This document shows positions 35,889 to 47,139 of a stretch of 64,000 bases of DNA, piece by piece. Within the stretch, counting starts at the first letter, position 1. Every line of letters starts with the position of its first letter. The notes under the pieces are model-generated. The model had not been told where the DNA came from and did not search any database. It saw only the letters and a program-made list of their open reading frames with translations. Source of the stretch: Pseudoxanthomonas suwonensis (GTDB lineage Bacteria > Pseudomonadota > Gammaproteobacteria > Xanthomonadales > Xanthomonadaceae); contig NZ_PDWP01000004.1 in the NCBI RefSeq assembly GCF_010093235.1, forward strand, positions 62,001 through 126,000. Direction: 5' to 3'. The position numbers were made by a program, and so were the translations under genes.

Positions 35889-36371
35889 TCAGTGCCGGGT
35901 GCGGCCGGCCATGGCGGGCCAGGCGTGCGGGAGCCGCGGCCCGCCACGCAGCCCGCGCAGGACCTCCACCAGTTCGCGGTAGCCCTCGGCCAGCTGGTCG
36001 AACAGCGCGGCGTAGGCGGCGCGGCTGGCCTCGGCCACCTCGCGGTAGGCGCCACGGCCGAGGTCGACGAAGTAGTCCACGCTCACCCGGCGGCGCGCGG
36101 CCCGGCCCGGGAACAGGCCGGCCACCAGCAGGCAGCGGTCACCCACGTCGCGCAGGGCATCGGCGCGCAGCCGCCCCACCTGCGCCTGGGCGTGCAGCCA
36201 GTCCAGCGCATGGGTATGCGCAAGAAGCCGGGCGTCGCCCTGGTAGCGCAGCAGCACGAACACCAGGTAGGCCTCTCGCGATTCATCCAGCGGGTGGCCG
36301 GTGCGTCCGGCCGCGTCCCGCACCAGCGCCTGCCACAGCTCGGCCGGCGCCCCCTGTTTCATCTCGAACAT
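35889..36371 (-). CDS. Conserved protein of unknown function
   Basis: 160 residues. The start at 36371 has AGGAGG upstream. It is predicted to be helical and soluble; visible features are YLVFVLLRYQGD, GDRCLLVAGLFPGRAARRRVS and VDYFVDLGRGAYREVAEA. I do not recognise a named family, though proteins with this LLVAGLFP pattern seem widespread in Proteobacteria. It begins 112 bp after the end of mksB on the same strand, so it could share that transcript, and ends 105 bp before the Cds1-like start. Confidence 0.75.
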   Translation of the reverse strand: MFEMKQGAPAELWQALVRDAAGRTGHPLDESREAYLVFVLLRYQGDARLLAHTHALDWLHAQAQVGRLRADALRDVGDRCLLVAGLFPGRAARRRVSVDYFVDLGRGAYREVAEASRAAYAALFDQLAEGYRELVEVLRGLRGGPRLPHAWPAMAGRTRH

Positions 36372-36483
36372 GTCTTCCTCCTGCCATGAAGACAGGTTCG
36401 AGGCTAGTACTGTCCGGCGCGCCGTGCTGGCAGCCGCCCGGGCCGAGTGCCAGCCAGGGCAGGCCTTCCGTTCAGCGACGTGG

Positions 36484-39400
36484 TCAGGTCGTCGCGCCGG
36501 TCTCCCGCGCCAGCCGCTCCAGCTCCTCGGCCAGCAGCTCCGGATGCAGGTCGAACTGGTCGGACAGCAGCAGCTCGCGCGCCGCCTCCTTGACCTCGAT
36601 CCGTTCGGCCTGGAGCAGGTCGCCATCGCGGAACAGCTCGATGTAGCTGTCCAGCACGCCCGACAACGTGCCCTGCGCGGTGTCCGGCGCCGCCAGCACC
36701 AGCTGCAGGCCCAGCGAGCGCAGGTAGTTGGTGGTGGCGCGGGCGTTCTGGGCGTCGATCTTGTCGCCGAACTCGTCCAGCAGGATCACGCCGATGCCGC
36801 CCGGATGCGCCTCGCTCTTGCCGTAGGCCGCGGCCAGCGCTGCACCGGCGATCACGTACAGCGGCGCGCGGTGCTCGCCACCGGAGCCCGAGCGCATGCG
36901 CTCGCTGAGGGTGCCGATCACCCGGTCGTCCTGGCGGATCTCCACGCCGAAGTGGAAGAAACGGCGGTAGTCGTCCAGCGGGGAGGCGGCCAGCTTCGCG
37001 CTGGCGCTGTCCTCGATCAGCTGGCGGAACGCCTCCGGGACCTCGCCGGCGGTGCCGAACAGGGTGTCCTCGGCGCCGACGTCGGCCACCTTCTGGATGA
37101 AGCGGTGCAGGTCGCGGTACTCGGCCACCACCTCGTAGTGGAAGCGGTAGCGCTCGTTGTTGGAGAACGCCGGGCTGTTGCGCAGGGTGCGGTTGAGCGC
37201 GTCGATCTGCGCCTTCAGCCGCACGAAGTTGTCGTGCAGGGTGTTGGCGACGTTGGAGCGGAAGGTCTCCACCGCGGTTTCGTAGGCGCGGTCGGCCTCG
37301 GCGCGGTAGTTGACCAGCTCGGTTTCGCGCAACTGCACCAGCTCGCGCTGCATCAGCGCGCGCGCCGGCTTCCATGCGTCGGCGGCGAAATCCAGGTCCA
37401 GGCCATGGCTGCCGGCATAGCGCTGCAGCTGGCTCCAGGCCTCCGGCAGCAGCGAGGCCAGCTGGCGGTCGTTGTCCTGGGCGCGGCGTTCGCACAGGTT
37501 GCGCGCTTCTTCCAGGCCGGTGCCCTTCGCCTCCAGCTCCTCGCGCAGCTGCTCGACCCGGTTGGGATCGACGTGCGGATCGCGGAAGGCCTCGACCGCG
37601 TTGCGGGCGACGATCTCCTCCTGCGCCTGCAGCGCGCGCAGCAGCGCCTGGCGCCGCTCCAGTTCGCCCTGGGCCAGGGCCTCGGCGCGCACCAGCGACT
37701 CGATCGTGGACTCGGCCTTCTGCACCTGCGCCTTCAGCGCGGTGGCGCGCTCGCCCAGGCGCAGCAGGTCGGGGTCGACCGCGTCGGCGTGGCTGCGCTC
37801 CAGCGCCTGGTAACGGGCCAGCACCTGGCGGTACTGCAGCAGCAGCCCGTGCAGGCCGCGGGCGACGTCGTCGCCGTCCAGCCGCGCCCGCTTCTGCCGC
37901 AGCGCCTCGGCGCGGCGCGCCTCCGGCTCGCACTGGCGCAGCTCGCGCTCGGCGTTCTCCAGCTCGGCGCGCAGCAGGCGCAGGCGCTCGCCGTCCTGGG
38001 CCACGCCGATCTTCAGCTCGCCGCTGGACGGCAGGCGCCGTCGCTCGATGCCGCCGCCCTTGGCCACCAGGCCGTCGCGGGTCAGGCCCTGGCGCGTGCG
38101 CACCACCTCGGCCTCGGTCTCGACACAGCGCAGGTCGCCAAGCTGGCGGCGCAGGTACGCCACCGCATCGGCGTTGTCGCCCTCGATGAGGGCGGCGACG
38201 CTGTCCTCGGCCAGGCGCTCCTGGCGATGGCTGCGGGCCTGGCTGGGCAGGGCCAGCTTCACCCCGTAGACGGCGCGGGCGCCCTGCAGCGAACGATAGA
38301 CGCGCACCGCGTCCTCTTCGCGTCCGGCCGGCACCAGCAGGGCCTCGACATGGCTGCGCAGGTAGGCCTCGATCGCCGGCTGCCAGCGCTTGTCGGTGAC
38401 CCGCACCAGGTCGCACACCGGCTGCGCCTCGATCCCGGCCTCGCGCAGGTGGTTCACCAGGCGCATGACCTCGTCGCGCAGGTTGGCCTGGCCGGCGTCC
38501 AGGCGCTGCTGGTTGCCGCGCGCGGCGTCGCGGCGCGCACGCGCCAGCTGCCAGGCTTCGTGCGACTGCCGCGCCCAGGCGGCAACCGTGGCCTGCACCG
38601 GCGCGGCAGCGGCCAGGGCCTGCTTCAGGCGCGCATGGAACACTTCGGGCGCGGGGCCCTCGCCATCGCCATCGGCGGCAGCCGCCACTTCGTCGCGCAG
38701 CTCTTCCAGCGGCCCCAGCGCCCTGGCCAGGCCAGCCTCGTCCACGCCCGGCAGGCGCAGCGCGGCCAGTTCCTGCAGCGGTTCGCGCAGATGTTCCAGG
38801 CGACGCAGCAGGTCGGACTGCAGGCGCTGCAGCTGCTCGCGGTCGCGCCCGGCCAGTTCGCGGAACGAGGCCTGTTCGCCATAGCCGGCGCTGCCCTGCA
38901 GCTGCTCGCGGACGCGTTCGTATTCCTCCTGCAGGCTGCGCCGCTCGGCGCGCGCCTGCTCCAGCGCCAGGCCGGCGGCGGCCAGCTCCTCGCGGCCGGC
39001 ATCGCAGTCCGACTGCGCCTGCTCGACCTGCTCGCCGAGCAGGTCGCGGGCGTATTCGGCCGCCAGCGCGCGGTAGGAGGCGGCACGCTGGGCCTGCGCG
39101 GCGACCTTGCCGTACTGCGCGTCCACCGCCTCGGCCTCGGCGATGCGCCGTTCAAGCTGCTCGATGCGTTCCTTGATCTGGCGGAAGCTGTCCAGCAGCG
39201 CCTTGAAGCGGGCAATGTCGGTAGGCCGGTCCTCGGCCACCAGGGTGCGCACGAACAGGTCCACGTCCTCGACGCGCTGCAGGTTGAGCGCGTTCTGGAA
39301 GGCCTTGCGGTAGGCGTTGAAGTCCACGCCGGCGCCGCTGCCGGGACGCAGGCGGTGCAGCAGGTCCTTGACGAAGCGCTCGCCACTGGCGTGGAACTCC

Positions 39401-39912
39401 GGCGTGGTGCCGGCCTTGCGGCAGCGTTTGGCGGCCAGCTCGCGGAAGCGGCTCCACTCCAGCGGCAGCTCGCGGCCGTCGACCTTCTCCAGGTGGTCTT
39501 CCAGCTCCAGGGCCACGCCCGGCAGCAGGAACAGGCCGTGCTGGCGATGCTCGGGCTCGTCTACCGAGGCGCCCAGCGAAATGCCCGCGGTCAGCGGGGT
39601 ACCGGTCTCCTCGTCGCGGAACACCAGGGTCACGTAGGTGGTGGCGGTGCGCCGCTTGCGACCGTCCTCGCCACTGCGGTACACGCCCAGGCAGTAGTCG
39701 CGGATGCTGCGCGCACGCGCCTTGCCGCCGGCCTGGGCATTGAAGTGGATATGGCGGCGGTCGCCGCCGAGAAGGACCAGCTGCAGCGCGTCCAGCAGCG
39801 CGCTCTTGCCCGCGCCGTTGGGCGCGATGATGGCCGACGTGCGGTCCAGCTGCAGGGTCTTGGCCTCGAACAGGAAGTACTGCACGAGGTGCATGCGCTC
39901 AAGCAGCTGCAT
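36484..39912 (-). CDS. mksB: SMC-like condensin ATPase MksB/JetC
   Basis: 1142 residues. Walker A is IIAPNGAGKSALLD (G33-S37), the ABC signature region is SGSGGEHR (1008-1015), and Walker B is GVILLDEFGDK (1041-1051, catalytic E1047). Between the heads are two long coiled coils (about 230-420 and 690-960) with a hinge-like region around 480-610. This is the MukB/MksB/JetC architecture. The ATG at 39912 has GGAGG upstream and overlaps mksE by 14 bp. It should form a DNA loop-extruding complex with the two upstream gene products. Confidence 0.88.
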   Translation of the reverse strand: MQLLERMHLVQYFLFEAKTLQLDRTSAIIAPNGAGKSALLDALQLVLLGGDRRHIHFNAQAGGKARARSIRDYCLGVYRSGEDGRKRRTATTYVTLVFRDEETGTPLTAGISLGASVDEPEHRQHGLFLLPGVALELEDHLEKVDGRELPLEWSRFRELAAKRCRKAGTTPEFHASGERFVKDLLHRLRPGSGAGVDFNAYRKAFQNALNLQRVEDVDLFVRTLVAEDRPTDIARFKALLDSFRQIKERIEQLERRIAEAEAVDAQYGKVAAQAQRAASYRALAAEYARDLLGEQVEQAQSDCDAGREELAAAGLALEQARAERRSLQEEYERVREQLQGSAGYGEQASFRELAGRDREQLQRLQSDLLRRLEHLREPLQELAALRLPGVDEAGLARALGPLEELRDEVAAAADGDGEGPAPEVFHARLKQALAAAAPVQATVAAWARQSHEAWQLARARRDAARGNQQRLDAGQANLRDEVMRLVNHLREAGIEAQPVCDLVRVTDKRWQPAIEAYLRSHVEALLVPAGREEDAVRVYRSLQGARAVYGVKLALPSQARSHRQERLAEDSVAALIEGDNADAVAYLRRQLGDLRCVETEAEVVRTRQGLTRDGLVAKGGGIERRRLPSSGELKIGVAQDGERLRLLRAELENAERELRQCEPEARRAEALRQKRARLDGDDVARGLHGLLLQYRQVLARYQALERSHADAVDPDLLRLGERATALKAQVQKAESTIESLVRAEALAQGELERRQALLRALQAQEEIVARNAVEAFRDPHVDPNRVEQLREELEAKGTGLEEARNLCERRAQDNDRQLASLLPEAWSQLQRYAGSHGLDLDFAADAWKPARALMQRELVQLRETELVNYRAEADRAYETAVETFRSNVANTLHDNFVRLKAQIDALNRTLRNSPAFSNNERYRFHYEVVAEYRDLHRFIQKVADVGAEDTLFGTAGEVPEAFRQLIEDSASAKLAASPLDDYRRFFHFGVEIRQDDRVIGTLSERMRSGSGGEHRAPLYVIAGAALAAAYGKSEAHPGGIGVILLDEFGDKIDAQNARATTNYLRSLGLQLVLAAPDTAQGTLSGVLDSYIELFRDGDLLQAERIEVKEAARELLLSDQFDLHPELLAEELERLARETGATT

Positions 39913-40561
39913 GGTCGTCCTCCGCGTCCAGGGTGTCGGCGTCGCCATCGGGGTCGCCTTCGGCATCGGGCCCGCCGCCGCCCAGGTTGTGCTGGTCCAG
40001 GCGGTGCAGCCACTGCTCGCCGACGATGTCCACGATCGCCGGCCGCACCACCAGGTGGAACGGCTGCAGGTCGTCCGGCTCGCCCTCGACCAGGCGGCAC
40101 ACGCCCCAGCGGCGCGCGGTGGCGGCCAGCGCGCGCAGCGCGCCGACCTCAGGCATCGGCCGCCCGGTCAGCGCCGGCCAGGCCTCCTGCAGGTCCGGCA
40201 GCTCGACCACCACCTCGCCCAGCTCCTCGACCAGGCCCTGCTTCATGCCCTCGTCGTAGCGCTGGCGCAGGACCAGCAGCAGCAGGGTTTCGTCCAGGCG
40301 CACCGGCGTGCCCTCGCCGCGCTTGGGCAGGGCGACCACGTAGCGGTGGTGGGCGTTGCGCTCCAGGCGGATGCCCAACGGGTCCAGCGCGGAGGCGAAG
40401 TCCTCGAGGTAGGCCTCCACCAGGTGGTAGGCGCTGCGCGAGCGCGCATCGCTGGCGTACAGCACCTGCTCGGTGACCAGGCGGTAGGCGGCGCGCTCGA
40501 AGTCGGCCACAGCGTACATGCCGTTGGACTGCTGGCTGAGGGTGTTCCAGGAACGTTTCAT
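39899..40561 (-). CDS. mksE: MksE/JetB-like kite subunit (DUF4194)
   Basis: 220 residues of the DUF4194 (JetB/MksE) type: an N-terminal winged-helix region with AAYRLVTEQVLYASDARSRSAYHLV, the conserved LDETLLLLVLRQRYDE, and an acidic disordered tail (GDPDGDADTLDAEDDHAAA). It bridges the kleisin MksF to the SMC. Its start overlaps the mksF stop (ATGA at 40558-40561) and its end overlaps mksB, showing a tightly coupled three-gene unit. Confidence 0.88.
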   Translation of the reverse strand: MKRSWNTLSQQSNGMYAVADFERAAYRLVTEQVLYASDARSRSAYHLVEAYLEDFASALDPLGIRLERNAHHRYVVALPKRGEGTPVRLDETLLLLVLRQRYDEGMKQGLVEELGEVVVELPDLQEAWPALTGRPMPEVGALRALAATARRWGVCRLVEGEPDDLQPFHLVVRPAIVDIVGEQWLHRLDQHNLGGGGPDAEGDPDGDADTLDAEDDHAAA

Positions 40562-42051
40562 GCGGGATCGGGCTCGGCCTGCGCGCTGGCGCGCGCGGCA
40601 TTGGAAGCGGAGGGGCCGCGGCCTGCGGCGTGGTGGACGACGAAGCGTGGCGCGCGCAGCCAGCCGTTGTCGCCCGGCTCGCCGCCGTCGACCAGTTCGA
40701 CGCGGAAGCCGCGCAGCAGGCGGTTGAGCGGGTCGTCGCGACGCAGGCCGCCGGGGCGGCTGCCACGCAGGGCCAGGGTCAGCAGGGTCTGGTAGGCGCG
40801 CAGGTCCTGGATGGTCGCGATATCCAGCTTTTCCGAGTCGACGCTGCCGCCGGCCGGCAGCTGGCGGCCGACGTAGGAGGCCATGTCCTCGGCGGTGACC
40901 AGGCGCACCCGCTTCATCCGCCGCAGCAGGCTCAGCCGCGCGATCTGCTCGGCGCTGGGCTGGGCATTGCTGTTTGCGCTGCGCGGGATCGGCTGCGGAC
41001 GGCGGCGCGGCGCACGCAGCTGAGTCTCGTCCATCAGCCCACCCGGACCGACCGGCATGCGCAGCGCGTTCTCGTCGGCGGCCAGCGCACCCCTGGCGGC
41101 GCGGTGCAGCAGCACGTCCAGGCGGTCCGGCGCGCGCAGGCGGTAGTCGAGGAAGGCCAGCGCGCGGCGGTTGGCCTGGCGCATGTCCTCGTCCAGGCGT
41201 GCGAGGTACTCATCGATGCGCTCCAGCTCGCGCAGGCGCATCAGGCTGCGCTGCAGCAGCTGGCGGGCACGGGCATCGTCGCCCTCGGCCACGTGCTCGC
41301 GGTACCAGGCGGCGATGTCCTCGCGCAGCGGGCCGTTCTCGATCTCCTGCACCATCAGCAGGATCTGCGCGCGCCGCGCCAGCGGGTGGTCGGCGCGGTG
41401 CAGGTCGGCGTAGTCGCGGATGAAGAACTGGGCCACGTAGCGCTCGAACCACTGCCGCGCGAACTGGGCGGTGGTCTCCGAGCGCACCAGCTCGGGCATC
41501 AGGTCGCGCACCTGCAGGCTCATCGAGGCCAGCGAGGACAGCAGCCGGCGCGCCTGTTCGGCCGCCTCGTCCAGCGCCTCGCCGCCGGCGCGGCGGTCGA
41601 CAACCTGCTGCAGCTGCAGCTCGATCGAACGGATCTTGGCCGAAACGAAAGTGGGACCGCGATCGGCGAACTCCACCAGGGTGCCCAACAGCTGGGCCAG
41701 GGCCGGTGGCATCAGCACCATCTCGCGCGCGCCGAGCTTGTCCTGGCGCAGCCAGCCGGCCTGGCGCAGGCGGTCGTACACGGCGGCCGCGCGCGCGGCC
41801 AGGCCGCCCTGCAGCGGGGCGTCGCCCTCGTCCTCCCAGGTCTCCTCGGCCAGCAGGTAGCGCTCCAGCGCGGCGACGATCTCGCGCCGGGCGAAGCCAT
41901 GGCTGGGCGGCAGCGGCGCGTCCGGGCCGAAGTACTCGTCGAACAGCCGGCACAGCAGGCGCCAGTAGCGCTCGCGGTTGGGCGAGGCCAGCGGCCCGAA
42001 GGCGCCGGCCGGCACATGCGCGAACAGGGACGGGAACGCGGTACTGCTCAA
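40558..42051 (-). CDS. mksF: MksF/JetA-like kleisin subunit
   Basis: 497 residues if the TTG at 42051 is the start (AGGA 7 nt upstream; family members begin close to FPSLFAHVPAGAFGPLASPNRERYW). An ATG at 42111 would add 20 unlikely residues and has no good Shine-Dalgarno. N-terminal and C-terminal winged-helix-like regions flank a helical middle (SLASMSLQVRDLMPELVRS), consistent with a JetA/MukF-like kleisin. It leads the mksF-mksE-mksB operon and is divergent from the metE riboswitch. Confidence 0.85.
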   Translation of the reverse strand: MSSTAFPSLFAHVPAGAFGPLASPNRERYWRLLCRLFDEYFGPDAPLPPSHGFARREIVAALERYLLAEETWEDEGDAPLQGGLAARAAAVYDRLRQAGWLRQDKLGAREMVLMPPALAQLLGTLVEFADRGPTFVSAKIRSIELQLQQVVDRRAGGEALDEAAEQARRLLSSLASMSLQVRDLMPELVRSETTAQFARQWFERYVAQFFIRDYADLHRADHPLARRAQILLMVQEIENGPLREDIAAWYREHVAEGDDARARQLLQRSLMRLRELERIDEYLARLDEDMRQANRRALAFLDYRLRAPDRLDVLLHRAARGALAADENALRMPVGPGGLMDETQLRAPRRRPQPIPRSANSNAQPSAEQIARLSLLRRMKRVRLVTAEDMASYVGRQLPAGGSVDSEKLDIATIQDLRAYQTLLTLALRGSRPGGLRRDDPLNRLLRGFRVELVDGGEPGDNGWLRAPRFVVHHAAGRGPSASNAARASAQAEPDPA

Positions 42052-42131
42052 GCGGGAATCCTGCCGGGCGCCAGGCCCGGATCGGCCGCCATTTTCCCAG
42101 ATCGGCGCCATGCCCGTGCAGGCGGCGGCGG

Positions 42132-42161
42132 TTGACCGGTCGCCGGTGGACCGGCTACCTT
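42132..42161 (+). promoter_or_regulatory. Candidate promoter of the metE leader
   Basis: TTGACC (42132-42137), an 18-bp spacer and TACCTT (42156-42161). The -10 is weak, but the predicted start near 42168 coincides with the riboswitch 5' end. Confidence 0.35.
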
Positions 42162-42169
42162 CTCCGCGC

Positions 42170-42372
42170 CGAAGGTTTCATCGCTTCATCCAGATGTAGC
42201 GATGAATTAAAAGGGAAGTCCGGTGCGTCCTGCCCTGCAGGACAATTCCGGCGCTGCCCCGCAGCGGTAATTGGAAACGAACCCCGCCATCGCACTGGCC
42301 CACCGGCCGGGAAGCGGCGGACAGTAGGCACGCGGCCTTCGCCGCCCGTCCATGAGCCCGAAGACCTGCCCC
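42170..42372 (+). promoter_or_regulatory. Cobalamin riboswitch upstream of metE
   Basis: The ordered conserved elements are present: GGTTTCATCGC with GATGAATTAAAAGGGAAG, CGCTGCCCCGCAGCGGTAA, GCCATCGCACTGG, GGGAAGCGG and the closing GAGCCCGAAGACCTGCC. It precedes metE by about 220 bp. When cobalamin is available the B12-dependent synthase MetH can work, so shutting off the B12-independent enzyme is the expected logic. Confidence 0.93.
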
Positions 42373-42593
42373 GGCCGGAAGACGCGTCCGTCTTCCGCCT
42401 GACCTGGAGCCTCCGCGGGGAGGTGGCCGGAGGCATCGCGTGGCCGTGGCCACGCAGTGTTCCCGCGCCCGCCCCCCGGGCTGCGCCGGCTCGCCCGCGG
42501 GGGCGAAGGTCGCCATGGCGGCGTGCGCGGTGTCCAGCCGCGCACGCCGCCGGTCCTTCGTTCCTCATCGTCCACGCATGAGGAATCACATCG

Positions 42594-44879
42594 ATGACAC
42601 TGACCACCAACCTCGGCTTTCCCCGCATCGGGCCACGCCGCGAACTGAAGCAGGCCCTGGAAGCCCACTGGCGCGGCGAGCTGCCCGCCACGCAACTGCT
42701 CGACACCGCGCGGGAGCTGCGCGCCCGCCACTGGCGGCTGCAACGGGAGGCCGGCATCGACCTGCCGCCCTCCAACGACTTCTCGCTGTACGACCAGGTC
42801 CTGGACACGGCGTTGCTGTTCGACGCGATCCCCCGGCGCTACCGCGCCGTGGTCGAGGCGGCACCGCTGGCCGGCTACTTCGCCATGGCGCGCGGACTGC
42901 AGCGCCCGGGCATCGACCTGCACGCGCTGGAGATGACCAAGTGGTTCGACACCAACTACCACTACCTCGTGCCCGAGCTGGAGGCCGGCCAGGACTTCGC
43001 CCTGCGCGGCGACACGCCGGTGGCGCAGTACCTGGAGGCGCGCAGGCTCGGCATCGAGACCCGGCCGGTCCTGATCGGGCCTGTCACCTTCCTGTGGCTG
43101 TCCAAGACGGTCGACGGCAGCGACCGCTTCGCGCTGCTGGACCGGCTGGTCCCGGCCTATGTGCAGCTGCTGGAGAAACTGCACGCGGCGGGCGCGGGCT
43201 GGGTCCAGGTCGACGAGCCGGCCCTGGTGCTGGACCTGCCGGAGCCGGTCCGCGAGGCCTGTCGCCGCGCCTATGCCCGGCTGGCGACCGGGCCACGGCC
43301 GAAGCTGATGCTGGCCCCGTACTTCGGCGCGCTCGGTGACAACCTGGCCCTGGCCACGGCGCTGCCGGTGGATGGCCTGCACCTGGACCTGGTGCGCGCA
43401 CCGGAACAGCTGGAAGCGGCGCTGGACGCGCTGCCGCCCGGGCGGATGCTCTCGCTGGGGCTGGTGGACGGGCGCAATGTCTGGCGCACCCGCCTGGACA
43501 ACGCGCTGCTGCTGGCGCGGTACGCGCGCACCCGGCTCGGCGCGGACAACGTGTGCCTGGCGCCGTCGTGTTCGCTGCTGCACGTGCCGGTGGACCTGGA
43601 CGCCGAGAACGGCCTGGATCCGGAACTGCGCTCCTGGCTGTCCTTCGCCAAGCAGAAGCTCGGCGAGATCCGGGTGCTGGCCGATGCCCTGGATGGCCAC
43701 CCCGGTGCCGAGGCCGCGCTGGAGGACGCACGCCTGCGCCACGCCTCGCGCCGCGCCTCCACGCGCGTGCACCGGCCGGAGGTGGCGCAGCGCGTGGCCG
43801 CCATCGACCCGGCGCTGGGCCGCCGCGTCTCGGACTCCCCGGCGCGCCGCCAGGCCCAGCAGGCGGCCCTGGCATTGCCGCCGTACCCGACCACGACCAT
43901 CGGCTCCTTCCCGCAGACCCGCCAGGTGCGCGAGGCGCGGGCGAAGTTCAAGTCGGGCAAGCTGGAGGGGGCGGCCTATGAGGCGTTCCTGGAGGCGCAG
44001 ACCGAACAGTGCGTGCGCTTCCAGGAGCAGGTCGGGATCGACGTCCTGGTCCACGGCGAGTTCGAGCGCAACGACATGGTCGAGTATTTCGGCGAACAGC
44101 TGGACGGCTTCGCGTTCACCAGGCTGGGCTGGGTGCAGAGCTACGGCAGCCGTTGCGTGAAACCCCCGGTGATCTTCGGTGACGTGGCGCGGCCGGCGCC
44201 GATGACGGTGCGCTGGGCGCGGTACGCCCAGTCGCTGACCTCGCGCCCGGTCAAGGGCATGCTCACCGGCCCGGTGACCCTGATGCAGTGGTCGTTCGTG
44301 CGCGACGACCAGCCGCGCGCGGACACCTGCAGGCAGATCGCACTGGCCCTGCGCGACGAAGTCCTGGACCTGGAGGCGGCCGGCATCCGGGTGATCCAGA
44401 TCGACGAACCGGCCCTGCGCGAGGGGCTGCCACTGCGGCGCGCGCACTGGGACGCCTACCTGGAATGGGCGGTCGAATGCTTCCGCCTGTGCGCGTCCGG
44501 GGTGGACGATGCCACCCAGATCCACACCCACATGTGCTACGCCGAATTCAACGACATCATCCAGGCGGTGGCGGCGATGGACGCGGACGTGATCTCGATC
44601 GAGACCTCGCGCTCGCGGATGGAGCTGCTGGATGCCTTCGCCAGGTTCCGCTACCCCAACCAGATCGGCCCGGGCGTGTACGACATCCACTCCCCGCGCA
44701 TCCCCACCACCGCCGAGATGGTGGAACTGCTCGGCAAGGCGCGGGAGGTGCTGGCGCCGGACCAGCTGTGGGTGAACCCGGACTGCGGGCTGAAGACACG
44801 CGGCTGGGAGGAAACGGACCTGGCGCTGCGCAGGATGGTCGAGGCGGCCATGGTCATGCGCGAATCGGCCGCCCGGTGA
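42594..44879 (+). CDS. metE: Cobalamin-independent methionine synthase
   Basis: 761 residues, the usual MetE size. The zinc ligands are H646 and C648 ([12 protein letters not shown]), E670 ([12 protein letters not shown]) and C731 ([10 protein letters not shown]), offset by 5 from E. coli MetE throughout. The first TIM-barrel half begins [16 protein letters not shown] and the second begins [15 protein letters not shown]. It transfers the methyl group of 5-methyltetrahydropteroyltriglutamate to homocysteine. The cobalamin riboswitch ahead of it gives its regulation. Confidence 0.96.
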   Translation: MTLTTNLGFPRIGPRRELKQALEAHWRGELPATQLLDTARELRARHWRLQREAGIDLPPSNDFSLYDQVLDTALLFDAIPRRYRAVVEAAPLAGYFAMARGLQRPGIDLHALEMTKWFDTNYHYLVPELEAGQDFALRGDTPVAQYLEARRLGIETRPVLIGPVTFLWLSKTVDGSDRFALLDRLVPAYVQLLEKLHAAGAGWVQVDEPALVLDLPEPVREACRRAYARLATGPRPKLMLAPYFGALGDNLALATALPVDGLHLDLVRAPEQLEAALDALPPGRMLSLGLVDGRNVWRTRLDNALLLARYARTRLGADNVCLAPSCSLLHVPVDLDAENGLDPELRSWLSFAKQKLGEIRVLADALDGHPGAEAALEDARLRHASRRASTRVHRPEVAQRVAAIDPALGRRVSDSPARRQAQQAALALPPYPTTTIGSFPQTRQVREARAKFKSGKLEGAAYEAFLEAQTEQCVRFQEQVGIDVLVHGEFERNDMVEYFGEQLDGFAFTRLGWVQSYGSRCVKPPVIFGDVARPAPMTVRWARYAQSLTSRPVKGMLTGPVTLMQWSFVRDDQPRADTCRQIALALRDEVLDLEAAGIRVIQIDEPALREGLPLRRAHWDAYLEWAVECFRLCASGVDDATQIHTHMCYAEFNDIIQAVAAMDADVISIETSRSRMELLDAFARFRYPNQIGPGVYDIHSPRIPTTAEMVELLGKAREVLAPDQLWVNPDCGLKTRGWEETDLALRRMVEAAMVMRESAAR

Positions 44880-44880
44880 C

Positions 44881-44914
44881 GCGGCGGGGTGGCGTCACCG
44901 CGCCACCCTGCCGC
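44881..44914. terminator. Hairpin between convergent metE and glmS
   Basis: A 14-bp stem (GCGGCGGGGTGGCG against CGCCACCCTGCCGC, one wobble) with a 6-base loop follows the metE stop codon directly. A second GC-rich inverted repeat (CCGCGCCGGG/CCCGGCGCGG) follows before glmS. No T tract is present. Confidence 0.4.
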
Positions 44915-44981
44915 GGGCCGCGCCGGGGGCCATGGCGCCCGGCGCGGTGCAGCGCACCCGCGCCGCCCCGGCCGATGCCGG

Positions 44982-46814
<1,833 letters not shown>

Positions 46815-46980
46815 GCCGTCTTCCCACGGGTAACAGGCCCGCGATTCTACCGGAGCGTACGGTCCGACCGGCGGAACGCGCCGGCGGAACGGTGGCGCCC
46901 GGCGTCCCGCCATCCAGCCCTGGCGTGCGCCTTGCCGTGCGCACGGCCACTCGCCGGCCGCACGCCGGGGGTGCCGGCCA

Positions 46981-47047
46981 CCAGTGTCCGCCCGTCCGCC
47001 CCCGGACGGTGTCCGCCCGGCTGTCCGGCGGACGCCCCGGACACTGG
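46981..47047 (+). promoter_or_regulatory. Clustered TGTCCG/CGGACA inverted repeats, likely enhancer sites for the NtrC-type regulator
   Basis: A perfect 10-bp inverted repeat (CCAGTGTCCG at 46981-46990, CGGACACTGG at 47038-47047) encloses further half-sites: CGTCCG 46993, CGGACG 47003, TGTCCG 47010, TGTCCG 47022 and CGGACG 47029. They lie about 70-130 bp before the predicted transcription start, the usual place for activator sites of sigma-54 promoters. The binding protein is inferred to be the response regulator encoded at 52155-53489. Confidence 0.6.
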
Positions 47048-47086
47048 GGCGCCGTGCAGGAAACCTTTCAAATCAACAGCCTGCAG

Positions 47087-47102
47087 TTGGCACGGGACCT
47101 GC
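47087..47102 (+). promoter_or_regulatory. Sigma-54 (RpoN) type promoter
   Basis: TTGGCAC and TGCA elements have the diagnostic GG (47089-47090) and GC (47101-47102) separated by exactly 10 bases, matching the -24/-12 consensus (TGGCACG-N4-TTGC). The predicted start is about 47114, and the adaptor gene begins at 47140. The operon carries its own sigma-54 activator. Confidence 0.7.
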
Positions 47103-47139
47103 AACAGGGAGACCGGACACCCATGCCACACGGACCCAC

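Noticed and set aside
36301-40476. A 1391-codon open frame on the plus strand opposite mksB and mksE
   Set aside because: It is an antisense shadow caused by high GC at third codon positions. The translation is Gln/Arg/Ala/Leu-rich with no domain, whereas the minus strand encodes intact SMC motifs.
36484-42051. A complete Wadjet plasmid-defence system
   Set aside because: Only the JetA, JetB and JetC equivalents are present; the nuclease JetD is missing from the window, so a defence claim is not supported.
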